Assembly: GCF_002860205.1 (NCBI RefSeq)
Contig: NZ_PGVB01000005.1
Location: forward strand, 124,001-188,000
DNA length: 64,000 bases
From: Bacillus sp. T33-2
GTDB taxonomy: Bacteria > Bacillota > Bacilli > Bacillales > Cytobacillaceae
Reading direction: 5' to 3'
This document shows, in pieces, positions 24,623 through 33,052 of the stretch. Position numbers and translations under genes: made by a program. Below the pieces are notes generated by a model that saw nothing but the letters and a program-made list of their open reading frames with translations, was not told the origin of the DNA and did not search any database. The number at the start of each line of letters is the position of its first letter. The first letter of the stretch is position 1.

Positions 24623-25443
24623 TGCTTTTTGGACAGGACTGCTTCTTCGAAAAACTTGACCGAGTTTACTTGCCACTGTTCAGCAGGTGAAAATCTGATG
24701 AGCATGAGCTCACCTTCAAAATTCGCCCGGCCCGTCCCTTTGAGCTGCATATTTACTTCAACAGGTACGTTTAGGACGAGACTTGCGCCCGCATCCTCGA
24801 ATGATGAAGGATCCAACTTTCCCGGGCGAATATTTTCGACCAGCGGAAGTGCTTTTTTCCAGTTCAATTGTTGTGCGGAAATCAGAGAAACAATGTGCGG
24901 ATCCTGTTGCTTAATCCCTGCAAAATAAGCATCGACCAATTCAGAAACATCGGCCTCCTCCAAAAATTTCTCCAGTTTGCCGGCAGACTTTAGGATCATT
25001 AGTTGATGGGACAAATCCATTTTACTGGAGCGGTGTGTAGTACTTCCGTAAAAGTGGATGCAGAAATGTCCCGGAAAATTATTTTTCAATGCACCGGCAC
25101 CATGAGGCATTCCATGCATAGATGCGGCGATTGCAAAATTCTTTGACCTGACAATGATCGCTCTCCTTTTCCAGCTCCATTTTCCATTGTAAATCCGCTT
25201 CATGATTTTCGTATCTTTTGCGGTAACTGGCTGCACATCCGCATGGCGGCCTCCTGCTCTTCGCTGGACACGGAATTTAGCTCCTGTTTCAAAATCTTCC
25301 ACGGTAAATGTACTGTATCTTGGAAGCAGCGAGTTCACTTCATTCCAGGAAAGCATCTCTATTTCCCTTGTTTTTGCTTCAATTCCTGCAGCGTTGCACA
25401 TAAGCAGAAAGCATGCGATAAAAGCAATCGAAGGAGATTTCAT
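24607..25443 (-). CDS. secreted protein of unknown function
   Basis: 278 residues with a signal peptide ending near AAGIEA. A first domain (about 30-165) carries conserved-looking blocks FRVQRRAGGRHADVQP, NGKWSWKRRAI, AASMHGMPHGAG and FPGHFCIHFYGSTTH, which I recognise as recurring in Firmicute extracellular proteins without an assigned function. The His/Cys-rich part could bind metal or form an active site. The second half is a lipocalin-like or NTF2-like beta segment. Start ATG 25443. Confidence 0.68.
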   Translation of the reverse strand: MKSPSIAFIACFLLMCNAAGIEAKTREIEMLSWNEVNSLLPRYSTFTVEDFETGAKFRVQRRAGGRHADVQPVTAKDTKIMKRIYNGKWSWKRRAIIVRSKNFAIAASMHGMPHGAGALKNNFPGHFCIHFYGSTTHRSSKMDLSHQLMILKSAGKLEKFLEEADVSELVDAYFAGIKQQDPHIVSLISAQQLNWKKALPLVENIRPGKLDPSSFEDAGASLVLNVPVEVNMQLKGTGRANFEGELMLIRFSPAEQWQVNSVKFFEEAVLSKKQEKKA

Positions 25444-25509
25444 TTTGCATCAACTCGTTTTCATAAAACTTGTCTTTGCAAAGTTTATCCTGTTTGATGC
25501 CTGTATATG

Positions 25510-25537
25510 CAAAAACCGTGCCAGAGAAGCACGGTTC
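25510..25537 (-). terminator. terminator of the 25540 gene
   Basis: The stem AACCGTGC/GCACGGTT followed by TTTTTGC on the minus strand. Confidence 0.75.
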
Positions 25538-25539
25538 AT

Positions 25540-25719
25540 TCAATCATTTTTATGATTTTTTACATATTCCTTTGCTTTGTCTATGGCGATAGGGATTGCC
25601 TTGCCGTCCTCGTATTTCTCATCCTCCACAAGGGCATTGGCAATTTCAATGGCTTTGTTCCTGACTTTCGGATCGAGATTTTTCATTGACACAGGGTAAT
25701 CATCTTGTGTCCACGGCAT
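25540..25719 (-). CDS. small YdaT-like protein
   Basis: 59 residues starting MPWTQDDYPVSMKNLDPKVR. The MPWTxxDYPxSMKNL opening and the helical NKAIEIANALVEDEKYEDGKAIPIAI segment match a common short Bacillus protein I associate with the YdaT group. ATG 25719 has AAAGGATGATC upstream and a terminator follows immediately. Function unknown, possibly stress-related by family. Confidence 0.8.
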   Translation of the reverse strand: MPWTQDDYPVSMKNLDPKVRNKAIEIANALVEDEKYEDGKAIPIAIDKAKEYVKNHKND

Positions 25720-25875
25720 AAAAGATCATCCTTTCCATATAATCTCTTATACCTTACCCTGTTTCGCCATAAAAAAACAATTGAAGAAGCCTGGCCAGCG
25801 GCACCGTATTGCCCCGTCAGATAAATGTCGCCACAATATTAAATTCGGGTTTGTTTATTGTTTCTTCATACTGTA

Positions 25876-26268
25876 TCACTGTTTCTTTTCTATTTCTTTA
25901 TACATTTCATCTGCCATATTCGCAATTTTGGCGCAAATCACATCCACACTGTCCATAGTCAGGTACCCTGTTTTCTGGAACAATTCCTCCTTGCACTTCC
26001 AGATGGGTATATAGGCATGCGGATAGTATTCTTCACAGTCTTCGATCCCGATGTCGATATATGATTCATACCCTGCTGTAAAAACCTGATGTGCAGGTGC
26101 TGTCCTTCCTTTTATCGTCCTAGCCATTTCAATCACTGGTTCCTGTCCAAGCGATTTGAATTTTAAAGAATATATCTTCCGCGCATTTTCGCAAAGACGT
26201 TCACAATCAGTTTCCAATCGTACAATTTTTTCCTTCAGGCTGGTATCCAATTTTGTAAATTGCCTCAA
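25876..26268 (-). CDS. hypothetical protein
   Basis: 130 residues from TTG 26268, chosen for GAGGAG 7 bases upstream. It starts with a charged helix (LDTSLKEKIVRLETDCERLCENARKIY) and contains five cysteines and a tyrosine-rich part (ESYIDIGIEDCEEYYPHAYIP). No family recognised. Confidence 0.62.
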   Translation of the reverse strand: MRQFTKLDTSLKEKIVRLETDCERLCENARKIYSLKFKSLGQEPVIEMARTIKGRTAPAHQVFTAGYESYIDIGIEDCEEYYPHAYIPIWKCKEELFQKTGYLTMDSVDVICAKIANMADEMYKEIEKKQ

Positions 26269-26396
26269 GGTATCACTCCTCAAATAGCTTTTTACTTTAA
26301 GTCCCATTGACACATTTTAGCTGATTGCGGGTCTCGACACAAACCATTTGGCTGTCGGCCAAAATACAATGCATAGCGGATACTCGCTGCCCAAAC

Positions 26397-26424
26397 AAAA
26401 AACTCCCCAAAGTGGAGAGTTTTT
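26397..26424 (-). terminator. terminator of ctpA
   Basis: The stem AAAAACTC/GAGTTTTT-type pairing follows the ctpA stop, with a T run on the minus strand. Confidence 0.65.
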
Positions 26425-26429
26425 CGGCT

Positions 26430-27935
26430 TCATTTGTTTAGCTGTTCTTTTAGTACTTCTACAGCCTTCTGGATTTGCGGGTCATTTTTTTCTATCTGTT
26501 CACGCAGGCGTGTCATCAGTTGGATCGTTGAAGCTCCTTTCAGCGTACCTGTTTGCTCCAGATTTTCGGTTTTTTGGAAAGCCATTACTGCCTGTGCAGT
26601 TTTTTCATCGAAGAAGCCGTCTTCCCTTCCAGGATCGTATCCGAGTGCCTTGAGCATTTTCTGTGCAGCTTTAACCTGTTCTGAGGCAGAAGATACTTTC
26701 AGTTCAGTTTCCGGGTCAATAAACGGCAATGCAGCATATTCAGGCAAAGCTACCTCATAATCCGGTTTGATCCCCTTTTTATGAATCCAGTTCCCTTTCG
26801 GTGTAAGCCATTTTTCCGTTGTGAACTTCATGTTCGAACCGTCTTCAAAATCCTGGGCATGCTGGACAGTTCCCTTACCAAAGCTGGTTTCGCCGACTAA
26901 CGGCACTCCTGCCGACTCTTTCACGGCAGCGGCCAGTATTTCGGAGGCACTTGCGCTTCCCTTGTCAATCACCACTACGAGAGGCACATCCGGATTTCCA
27001 TTGCTCTTTGATGGATATTCTTCCTTGTTCCCATGGCGGTCTTCCACAGTAAACAAGATCTCGCCCTTAGGGACGAACAGGCTGGAGATGCTTACTGCCT
27101 GTTCCAACAGTCCACCCGGGTTCTGCCTTACATCCAGAACCAAGCCTTGCATACCCTTTTTCTGTAAATCGTTCAGGATGGCTACCAGTTCCTTTGTAGT
27201 GTTTTGGGAAAAGTTTGTGATCTGAACCTTGGCAATTTTGTCTTCAATCATTTCCCCATACACAGTCTCAATTGGAATGGTATCACGTACAATAGGCACC
27301 TTCACAGGTTCATTGATGCCAGGCCGGGAAATCGATAATTCGACCTTTGTGCCTTTTTTGCCACGTATGAACATAACTGCCTCTGAAGAACTCATGCCCT
27401 GCAGGCTTTTTCCATCAACTTCCAGAACTTTATCTTCGGGCTTTAAACCGGCTTTTTCAGCAGGGGAGCCTTTAAGCGGGGTCACGATGACGATATGTCC
27501 ATCCTTTTCCTGGATTTCGGCCCCAATTCCTTCAAATGATGACTCGATGCTTTGGTGAAAGCTTTTTGCATCTTCTTGATTCATATAGTCGGAGTATGGA
27601 TCATCAAGGGACTCAAGCATTCCGTTGATTGCCCCGTTAATCACTTTATCTTCATCAATTTCCGTGTAGTAATTATTTTTAAGCACATCATATGCCTCAT
27701 ACAGCTTTGTAAATTCATCCCTCTGCCCGATGACTTTTACCGCTGGTTCATCATCACCAAACGCAAGGGCAAAAGTTGTGATCCCTGCAGTTATAAAAAC
27801 GATAAAAAACAACAGCATCGCAAAATGGAATTTCTTTATTCGAAGAAAATTGTTTTGTTTCGGCTCATTGCTCTCTATCTGTTCCGGGTTGCCTTGATTT
27901 GCTGCAATTTCGTCAGTTCTCTTGTCTTGGTCCAA
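26430..27935 (-). CDS. ctpA: carboxy-terminal processing protease (S41) with PDZ and peptidoglycan-binding domains
   Basis: 501 residues: short cytoplasmic tail, one membrane segment (about 35-57), PDZ domain (about 115-200), S41 protease core and a C-terminal peptidoglycan-binding domain (about 415-475; AQKMLKALGYDPGREDGFFD). The catalytic Ser lies in DKGSASASEILAAAV and the Lys in SFGKGTVQ. It degrades proteins from their C-termini on the outer face of the membrane. The gene is followed after a few others by yodJ and deoD, as in B. subtilis, so I use ctpA rather than ctpB. Start TTG 27935 behind AGTGGTGA. Confidence 0.88.
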   Translation of the reverse strand: MDQDKRTDEIAANQGNPEQIESNEPKQNNFLRIKKFHFAMLLFFIVFITAGITTFALAFGDDEPAVKVIGQRDEFTKLYEAYDVLKNNYYTEIDEDKVINGAINGMLESLDDPYSDYMNQEDAKSFHQSIESSFEGIGAEIQEKDGHIVIVTPLKGSPAEKAGLKPEDKVLEVDGKSLQGMSSSEAVMFIRGKKGTKVELSISRPGINEPVKVPIVRDTIPIETVYGEMIEDKIAKVQITNFSQNTTKELVAILNDLQKKGMQGLVLDVRQNPGGLLEQAVSISSLFVPKGEILFTVEDRHGNKEEYPSKSNGNPDVPLVVVIDKGSASASEILAAAVKESAGVPLVGETSFGKGTVQHAQDFEDGSNMKFTTEKWLTPKGNWIHKKGIKPDYEVALPEYAALPFIDPETELKVSSASEQVKAAQKMLKALGYDPGREDGFFDEKTAQAVMAFQKTENLEQTGTLKGASTIQLMTRLREQIEKNDPQIQKAVEVLKEQLNK

Positions 27936-28123
27936 CCGTTTTCACCACTTTCGTTATGCCAGTCGCAATTCTATTAATCTATTAGTTTGATGAACAATGC
28001 CCGTTATTTGCATAGCTCGGCGATTGTTTTTTTAAAATCCTTGATGATTAGAATAACATTTTCAGGCCTAAATTGACAGGAAAATAATCAGGCGCAGTCA
28101 GGAACAAAAACTTTCCTTGGGAT

Positions 28124-28633
28124 TTAGATTTCTTTTTGAAAAATGTGTGCATCGTGAAGTTGACCATTGAATGGCAAAAGGTTTTTAACTGTTTCAGTCA
28201 AAGTAAAATGTCTTTTGACCAGTACCCGGGCTGACGCCATATTTGAAGCAATAGTTTGTGCGGTCAAAATTTTAATGCCGAGCTGGGTGGCCGCATGATG
28301 TTCTATCAGTTCTACCGAACGTTCCGCATAACCTTTGCCAGTATGGCTCTCGCCAATCCGGTATCCGATTTCTGCACTTAAATGGTCCCTGTTTATATTG
28401 AAAATGTTGATTCTCCCAACGAGATCATCACTTTCGTTCCTGACCAGGTATAGATAGTATTCATCCTGATTCCTCAAGCTGTACATCAGTTCAATTGATC
28501 TTGCGATTCCCTCGACTGAATAATAAGACGAATCCCGCGCAGGGATGTAATTTTCAAAGAACCCCTTATTTGCCAGTTCAAATTCCAATAACTGTGAACA
28601 ATCATCCATGCTGATTTCTTTTATGTAGACCAT
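28124..28633 (-). CDS. GNAT N-acetyltransferase (RimJ-like)
   Basis: 169 residues. Acetyl-CoA motif IGYRIGESHTGKGYAERSVELI at about residues 89-110, then TAQTIASNMASARVLVKRHF. Typical of ribosomal-protein or small-molecule acetyltransferases; acceptor unknown. ATG 28633 has GGGGAGAAACC upstream; the frame is open to 28672 without a site. Confidence 0.85.
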   Translation of the reverse strand: MVYIKEISMDDCSQLLEFELANKGFFENYIPARDSSYYSVEGIARSIELMYSLRNQDEYYLYLVRNESDDLVGRINIFNINRDHLSAEIGYRIGESHTGKGYAERSVELIEHHAATQLGIKILTAQTIASNMASARVLVKRHFTLTETVKNLLPFNGQLHDAHIFQKEI

Positions 28634-28690
28634 GGTTTCTCCCCGCTTTCGTGCTTTCCTCTTGTTAATCATCTCTTCATTGTGCAGTTA

Positions 28691-28876
28691 TTAAATTATA
28701 CAGAAATGCGGCCGGCAAAAACAGCTGTTATTAATAAAAACCGGGCAAAAACCGCCCGGTTCTTTTTGTTCACAGAACATGCAAATTTTGCACTGTTTCC
28801 TATGTACTCCTTTATAAATACTCAAGGTATATTTTTTTTTGCCACATTTGTCGCATAAAAACATTGCCGGTGTCAT
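28691..28876 (-). CDS. small zinc-ribbon ORF that reads through a terminator
   Basis: 61 codons from ATG 28876 (GGAGGCA upstream). CDKC, CKIC and CMFC pairs suggest a zinc ribbon in the first 40 residues. The frame then passes through a strong terminator hairpin (28733-28762) and stops 42 bases after it. Terminated transcripts would carry no stop codon. Either the 3' part is decayed, or the gene is a non-stop message. The nine-A run at codons 10-12 would also allow frame slippage. Confidence 0.45.
   Translation of the reverse strand: MTPAMFLCDKCGKKKYTLSIYKGVHRKQCKICMFCEQKEPGGFCPVFINNSCFCRPHFCII
28733..28762 (-). terminator. terminator inside the zinc-ribbon ORF
   Basis: The stem AACCGGGC/GCCCGGTT with a 6-base loop, followed by TTTTTA on the minus strand. 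Confidence 0.85.
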
Positions 28877-28924
28877 TGCCTCCCCGTCGGACAATCCTAG
28901 GATACCGATTCCACCCACTACTAC

Positions 28925-29288
28925 CTGTTTGTGTCACGTAGAACCCGGCTAGTTGGCCAAACCAGCCTGCCGCTAACTGTTTGCGTCACCTAGAATCCGG
29001 CTAGGTGACCGAACTAGCTCGCCGATAACTGTTTGCGTCACCTGGAATCCGGCTAGGTGACCGAACCAGCTCGCCGATAACTGTTTGCGTAACCTAGAAT
29101 CCGGATAGGTTACCGAACTAGCTCGGCGATACCTGTTTGCGTCACCTAGAATCCGGATAGGTTACCGAACTAGCTCGCCGATAACTGTTTGCGTCACCTG
29201 GAATCCGGATAGGTTACCGAACCAGCTCGCCGATAACTGTTTGCGTCACCTAGAATCCGGCTAGGTGACCGAATCAGCCTTCCTGGTC
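28925..29288. repeat. seven tandem 52-bp repeats, each with an internal palindrome
   Basis: The CTGTTT that opens each unit recurs at 28925, 28977, 29029, 29081, 29133, 29185 and 29237, exactly 52 bp apart. Each unit contains GTCACCTAG-aatccgg-CTAGGTGAC or a variant. In unit 4 both arms change together (GTAACCTAG...ATAGGTTAC), keeping the pairing. The first and last units are the most diverged. 52 is not a multiple of 3, so it is not a coding repeat, and there are no unique spacers, so it is not CRISPR. Confidence 0.97.
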
Positions 29289-29458
29289 AAAATAGCGTTA
29301 CTTAGGAACGGATTATACCCTGATGGTTTGTCAACGAATAGATGCTAATCATGGATTTCATCGAAAAGATACGTTTTATAATGTTTGGCATGTAAAATAA
29401 CAATTCCACAGAAACGGGTACTGTGGAATGACGAAAATTTTATACTATCTTATCGTTA

Positions 29459-29491
29459 AAAAAAGCCCGGCGTACAGTATGCCGGGCTTTT
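29459..29491 (-). terminator. terminator of yodJ
   Basis: The stem AAAGCCCGGC/GCCGGGCTTT with T7 on the minus strand, directly after the yodJ stop. Confidence 0.9.
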
Positions 29492-29494
29492 GCG

Positions 29495-30361
29495 TTAAAT
29501 TTTCTTCACAGTATCAAAATATTCTTCAAGGGTCCAATTATTTTTATACATTTCGGCAGCCGCTTTCTCGCCAACATACCTAAAATGCCAAGGTTCATAC
29601 ATATATCCAGTTACTTGTTCTTTTCCTTTCGGATAGCGGAGGATAAACCCAAATCTGTGAGCATTTTGCGCAAGCCAGATGCCTTCTTTTGTATCACCGA
29701 ACTGCTGAGTTAAATTCATTTTGCTGCTGTGGCTTGAAATATCCATGGCAAGGCCTGTCTGGTGCTCACTGTTTCCCGGCAATGCAACAGCCTCAACAGC
29801 TTTTTCCTTCCCCTTCCGTTTTACTTCCGCATCAAAAAGCACACTTTGGCGGTTGTAAGAACGGTAGCCGGACACTGCAACAAGTTCAATTCCACTGCTT
29901 TTTGCATCGGCAAACATCTTTTCAAGCGCCTGCGCGGCTTCCTTCCTTAGCAGGCTCTTCTCCAGCTTTTGTTCACCAAATGAAAAAGTGACGGCCGGCC
30001 GGACTAAATCGGGAGGGATATAGTCGGATGGAAGGCCAAACAGTTTATTAACCATCGACAAAGCATTTTCGGGGTTTTGTATAATATTTTTCCCATCTGT
30101 CTGTTTGATCACATTAAAATAGGTTGATTCCAAAGCGGGTTGGCTTCCCTCAACATGTTCATTGGAAATGGCCACATCTGAACCTGACGAGCGTTTTAAA
30201 CCTTGCTCGTCCTGAATTTCACCGTCTGCTTTTTGATTCTCATTTGTTTCCTGCATCTGGTTGTCCTTTCCAACAAAAGGGATTTTGTCCTTGACGGCAT
30301 CTAATTTCCCGCAGCCCGTCAATGCAAGCGCAGCTATTATGAGCAGCATTAATTTCTTCAT
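29495..30361 (-). CDS. yodJ: D-alanyl-D-alanine carboxypeptidase lipoprotein (VanY/YodJ)
   Basis: A 288-residue M15B metallopeptidase that trims the terminal D-Ala of peptidoglycan stem peptides. Lipoprotein signal with lipobox LTGC, then a polar linker (about 25-100) and the VanY domain with SGYRSYNRQ, SEHQTGLAMDIS (zinc His and Asp) and EPWHFRYVG (zinc His). ATG 30361 is used (GGTGAAAACA upstream) since the upstream ATG 30385 lacks a site. Next to deoD as in B. subtilis. Confidence 0.9.
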   Translation of the reverse strand: MKKLMLLIIAALALTGCGKLDAVKDKIPFVGKDNQMQETNENQKADGEIQDEQGLKRSSGSDVAISNEHVEGSQPALESTYFNVIKQTDGKNIIQNPENALSMVNKLFGLPSDYIPPDLVRPAVTFSFGEQKLEKSLLRKEAAQALEKMFADAKSSGIELVAVSGYRSYNRQSVLFDAEVKRKGKEKAVEAVALPGNSEHQTGLAMDISSHSSKMNLTQQFGDTKEGIWLAQNAHRFGFILRYPKGKEQVTGYMYEPWHFRYVGEKAAAEMYKNNWTLEEYFDTVKKI

Positions 30362-30493
30362 TGTTTTCACCGTTTTTTTCGTCATTTTTCTACAATATAT
30401 CCATCATATCATGTTTTAAAACCGTTTTGCATGTCCTATTTTACCATAACAAAATAACATGTTTCAGAGGCCTGCTCCTCTATTACATTAATA

Positions 30494-30520
30494 AAAGCTC
30501 TCTCCGCATGGAAAGAGCTT
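30494..30520 (-). terminator. terminator of deoD
   Basis: The stem AAGCTCTTTCC/GGAGAGAGCTT with TTTATT on the minus strand. Confidence 0.6.
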
Positions 30521-30526
30521 CATTTA

Positions 30527-31231
30527 TTAAATTTGTATTACAGCTTCCAAGGCAACCTCGATCATATCGTTGAAGGTTGTCTGGCGCTCTTCTGCAGTAG
30601 TTTCCTCCCCTGTCAAAAGGTGGTCGCTTACCGTGAGGACGGACAACGCTTTCCGGTCAAACTTGGCTGCAAGCGTATAAAGAGCTGCTGTCTCCATTTC
30701 AATCGCTAAAATTTGGTGGTTGGCCCACTTCTCGTGCTCTGCGTTATCGTTATAGAACATATCCGCTGTAAACACATTTCCAACCTTTAAATTTAAACCT
30801 TTCTCCACGCCTGCGTTGTAAGCCTTTAAGAGCAGATCGAAATTTGCTGTTGGTGCATAATCAACACCGCCAAACGTAATACGGTTCATCTGTGAATCAG
30901 TGGAAGCACTCATTGCCAGGATCACGTCCCGTACACGGACGTCCTTTTGCAGGGCACCGCATGTCCCGACCCGTACCAAATTTTGAACATTATAGCTTTG
31001 CATTAGTTCGTTTATATAGATAGAAATGGACGGAACTCCCATTCCCGTTCCCTGCACCGAAACTCGCTTGCCTTTATACGTTCCGGTATATCCAAACATA
31101 TTTCTTACTTCATTATAGCACTGCGCATTTTCCAGGAAAGTTTCAGCTATGTATTTTGCCCTGAGTGGATCGCCAGGAAGCAATACCGTTTCTGCAATCT
31201 CATTTTCTTTTGCGCCAATATGTATGCTCAT
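30527..31231 (-). CDS. deoD: purine-nucleoside phosphorylase
   Basis: 234 residues, hexameric PNP that splits purine nucleosides with phosphate for salvage. Motifs: [13 protein letters not shown] (phosphate loop), [28 protein letters not shown] (ribose-binding Glu and Met) and SDHLLTGEE (base-binding Asp). ATG 31231 is set by GGAGG 8 bases upstream. Length equals B. subtilis DeoD within a residue. Confidence 0.95.
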   Translation of the reverse strand: MSIHIGAKENEIAETVLLPGDPLRAKYIAETFLENAQCYNEVRNMFGYTGTYKGKRVSVQGTGMGVPSISIYINELMQSYNVQNLVRVGTCGALQKDVRVRDVILAMSASTDSQMNRITFGGVDYAPTANFDLLLKAYNAGVEKGLNLKVGNVFTADMFYNDNAEHEKWANHQILAIEMETAALYTLAAKFDRKALSVLTVSDHLLTGEETTAEERQTTFNDMIEVALEAVIQI

Positions 31232-31393
31232 AGTTAAATCCTCCATCCTATTTGATGCCGCTTACGTAAAAACTATACCATATAATGTCCGTGCAGGAAA
31301 ATGTTGCGTTACTATTCTTTTGGCAAGAGGAAATGCTAAAAATAGCTTGGCCACAAGAGGTACAAACCATCCATTATTTTATAATGACAGGGG

Positions 31394-31546
31394 GTGGATA
31401 ACATCGGAAAAAAACACCGTAACCGCATTATTTCACCGAAAAAAAACAACCATATTCCACCTGAAGCAATCATTGCCGAGCATGAAGCACACGCAAAGGA
31501 ATATTCCGCCAAGAAAAGAAAGAACAGCCCGGGTTCACACCATTAA
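31394..31546 (+). CDS. small basic protein, unusual start
   Basis: About 50 residues, Lys/His/Arg-rich: KKHRNRIISPKKNN then AIIAEHEAHAKEYSAKKRK and NSPGSHH. Stops close the frame just upstream, so translation must begin at GTG 31394, which overlaps its own GGGGG, or at ATC 31403, which is ideally spaced. A terminator starts at the stop codon. The composition and flanking signals look genuine. I do not know the family; it could be a small spore or RNA-binding protein. Confidence 0.6.
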   Translation: MDNIGKKHRNRIISPKKNNHIPPEAIIAEHEAHAKEYSAKKRKNSPGSHH

Positions 31547-31580
31547 AAAGCCGATGGAGCAGCAGCTTCATCGGCTTTTA
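31546..31580. terminator. bidirectional terminator
   Basis: The stem AAAAGCCGATG/CATCGGCTTTT with a 12-base loop lies between the small basic protein gene and spo0M. Confidence 0.85.
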
Positions 31581-31581
31581 T

Positions 31582-32352
31582 TTAACAGTACCGCTGGATG
31601 ACGGATTGCAGTTTATGTGCTAACTGAGGAATGTCACCGGAATGTACTTTAAGAGTAACATTAGATTCATCCATTTCCAATGCTTCTGAAAGAAATCCTG
31701 CCAGTCCCCTGGCACGGCGGTCAACCTGCAGGACGACCTCTAATTCATTATCATTTACAGGGAAGAAAACAATTTCAAGTTCATCCAGTCTGCCCCGGAA
31801 TGGGCCTGTTACAGGCACAAATTCGAATTCCTGCACAAATGGCTGGCGGCTGCGCAAGCGGTATGGCGCCTCCTCGCAGTCAGCCTCCCTGAGGCGGAAG
31901 CCAAGATCGCCTGCAGAATTCAATACTGCTGCCATGATACGGTTTGGGATTACATTGATAAAGTCTTGATCTGTTGGATCCACCGCATTCTTCACGTCGA
32001 GCCCAGTGGAAACCCAGACCTTTGTCCTTCCAATTGAGACCGGCGTGTTGACAGGCAGCCTGAAGGAAAATGGTATTTCTTTCGTTTCAGTCGGATGAAT
32101 GGTGAATTCATCCGTTACCTTATACCGTCCAATTGTGGCTGTTGCCGTGTATTTTTTGTCATCAGCCTCCTTAATGTATGTAGTGTGCAAGGAAAGATAA
32201 AGTTCGTCAACCTTCTGGGCAGTTTTTCCGCCGGTGATATGGACCACTCCCCGTACGTCCTCTCCCGGCATTAAGGTTTCCTTTTCAAGCCTGGTGTCTA
32301 CCTTTGCCGATCCAATTCCCACACTTGCAAATACTTTATTGAAAAACGACAT
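31582..32352 (-). CDS. spo0M: sporulation-control protein Spo0M
   Basis: 256 residues with an arrestin-like N-terminal beta fold (TRLEKETLMPGEDVRGVVHITGG) and the SpoOM family pattern throughout (LYLSLHTTYIKE, PTETKEIPFSFRLP, IGRTKVWVSTGLDVKNAVDPTD). In B. subtilis it influences sporulation and cell-division events. ATG 32352 has AGAGGAGG upstream. Monocistronic. Confidence 0.92.
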   Translation of the reverse strand: MSFFNKVFASVGIGSAKVDTRLEKETLMPGEDVRGVVHITGGKTAQKVDELYLSLHTTYIKEADDKKYTATATIGRYKVTDEFTIHPTETKEIPFSFRLPVNTPVSIGRTKVWVSTGLDVKNAVDPTDQDFINVIPNRIMAAVLNSAGDLGFRLREADCEEAPYRLRSRQPFVQEFEFVPVTGPFRGRLDELEIVFFPVNDNELEVVLQVDRRARGLAGFLSEALEMDESNVTLKVHSGDIPQLAHKLQSVIQRYC

Positions 32353-32511
32353 TCTGATCCTGCCTCCTCTTTAAATTAAAACTTGCCTACAAGGTGAATA
32401 TACTTCCTGATGTTATACATGTTCATACGAATTTATGCGAATAAGGTTTCATTCTTAAGCAAGTATTTTATGAGTTTTACAGAGGTGACCGATTTTCTGC
32501 GTTGCAATTAA

Positions 32512-32537
32512 AAACGGATCGTGCAATAGATCCGTTT
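32512..32537 (-). terminator. terminator of yozD
   Basis: The stem AAACGGATC/GATCCGTTT with TTTAATTG on the minus strand. Confidence 0.75.
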
Positions 32538-32544
32538 CTACCAA

Positions 32545-32718
32545 TCAGTCTTCTTCCATTTCCTCATCGATAATGCACTTTTCAACCAGATATTCAAATG
32601 TGATGTCAGCCATTTCCTCGAGTTCTTCCTCGGTGGGAACGTATCCCCGTTTCAAAAGCTGGTGAAAGAAAAAATCGGCTATTTCGTCGGTATCAATGAA
32701 AACTTCAATCTCTTTCAA
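32545..32718 (-). CDS. yozD: YozD family protein
   Basis: 57 residues, acidic. The sequence KEIEVFIDTDEIADFFFHQLLKRGY and ADITFEYLVEKCIIDEE is the YozD pattern. TTG 32718 is chosen with GGGGGGCG upstream; the ORF to 32760 is an in-frame extension only. Same neighbourhood as in B. subtilis. Function unknown. Confidence 0.85.
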   Translation of the reverse strand: MKEIEVFIDTDEIADFFFHQLLKRGYVPTEEELEEMADITFEYLVEKCIIDEEMEED

Positions 32719-32886
32719 AGAATCGCCCCCCTTTGTACAAAATGTATGAGCGGACAGCATTTTTCATGCTTCGATCACAGTGAAAACACCATTTCAAGTT
32801 CCGCCATTTAAAAATCCTTTGCTTCAGTCATGTTTTTATTGGACAAGCATACTATTAAATATAATTTTCAGAATGGGGGAGATATC

Positions 32887-33051
32887 ATGGAAATATTAAA
32901 AACATGGGGAGCGGTGTTCCGGGAAGATGTAAATAAAGAAGACAGCGAAATTATTCGCTATTTTGGCCAGATCACAAACTTTTTATTCAAAATGTTGATG
33001 TTGCTGGGTGTTCCGTATATGATTTACCTCTTCAGTGTTGTCATTAAGTAG
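32887..33051 (+). CDS. small membrane protein
   Basis: 54 residues from ATG 32887 (GGGGGAGAT upstream). A polar N-terminus then one membrane helix (FLFKMLMLLGVPYMIYLFSVVI). No family recognised. Convergent with yodN; the stops are adjacent. Confidence 0.65.
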   Translation: MEILKTWGAVFREDVNKEDSEIIRYFGQITNFLFKMLMLLGVPYMIYLFSVVIK

Positions 33052-33052
33052 G

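Noticed and set aside
28925-29288. CRISPR array
   Set aside because: Units are contiguous without unique spacers, no cas genes nearby, and the palindrome is internal to the repeat.
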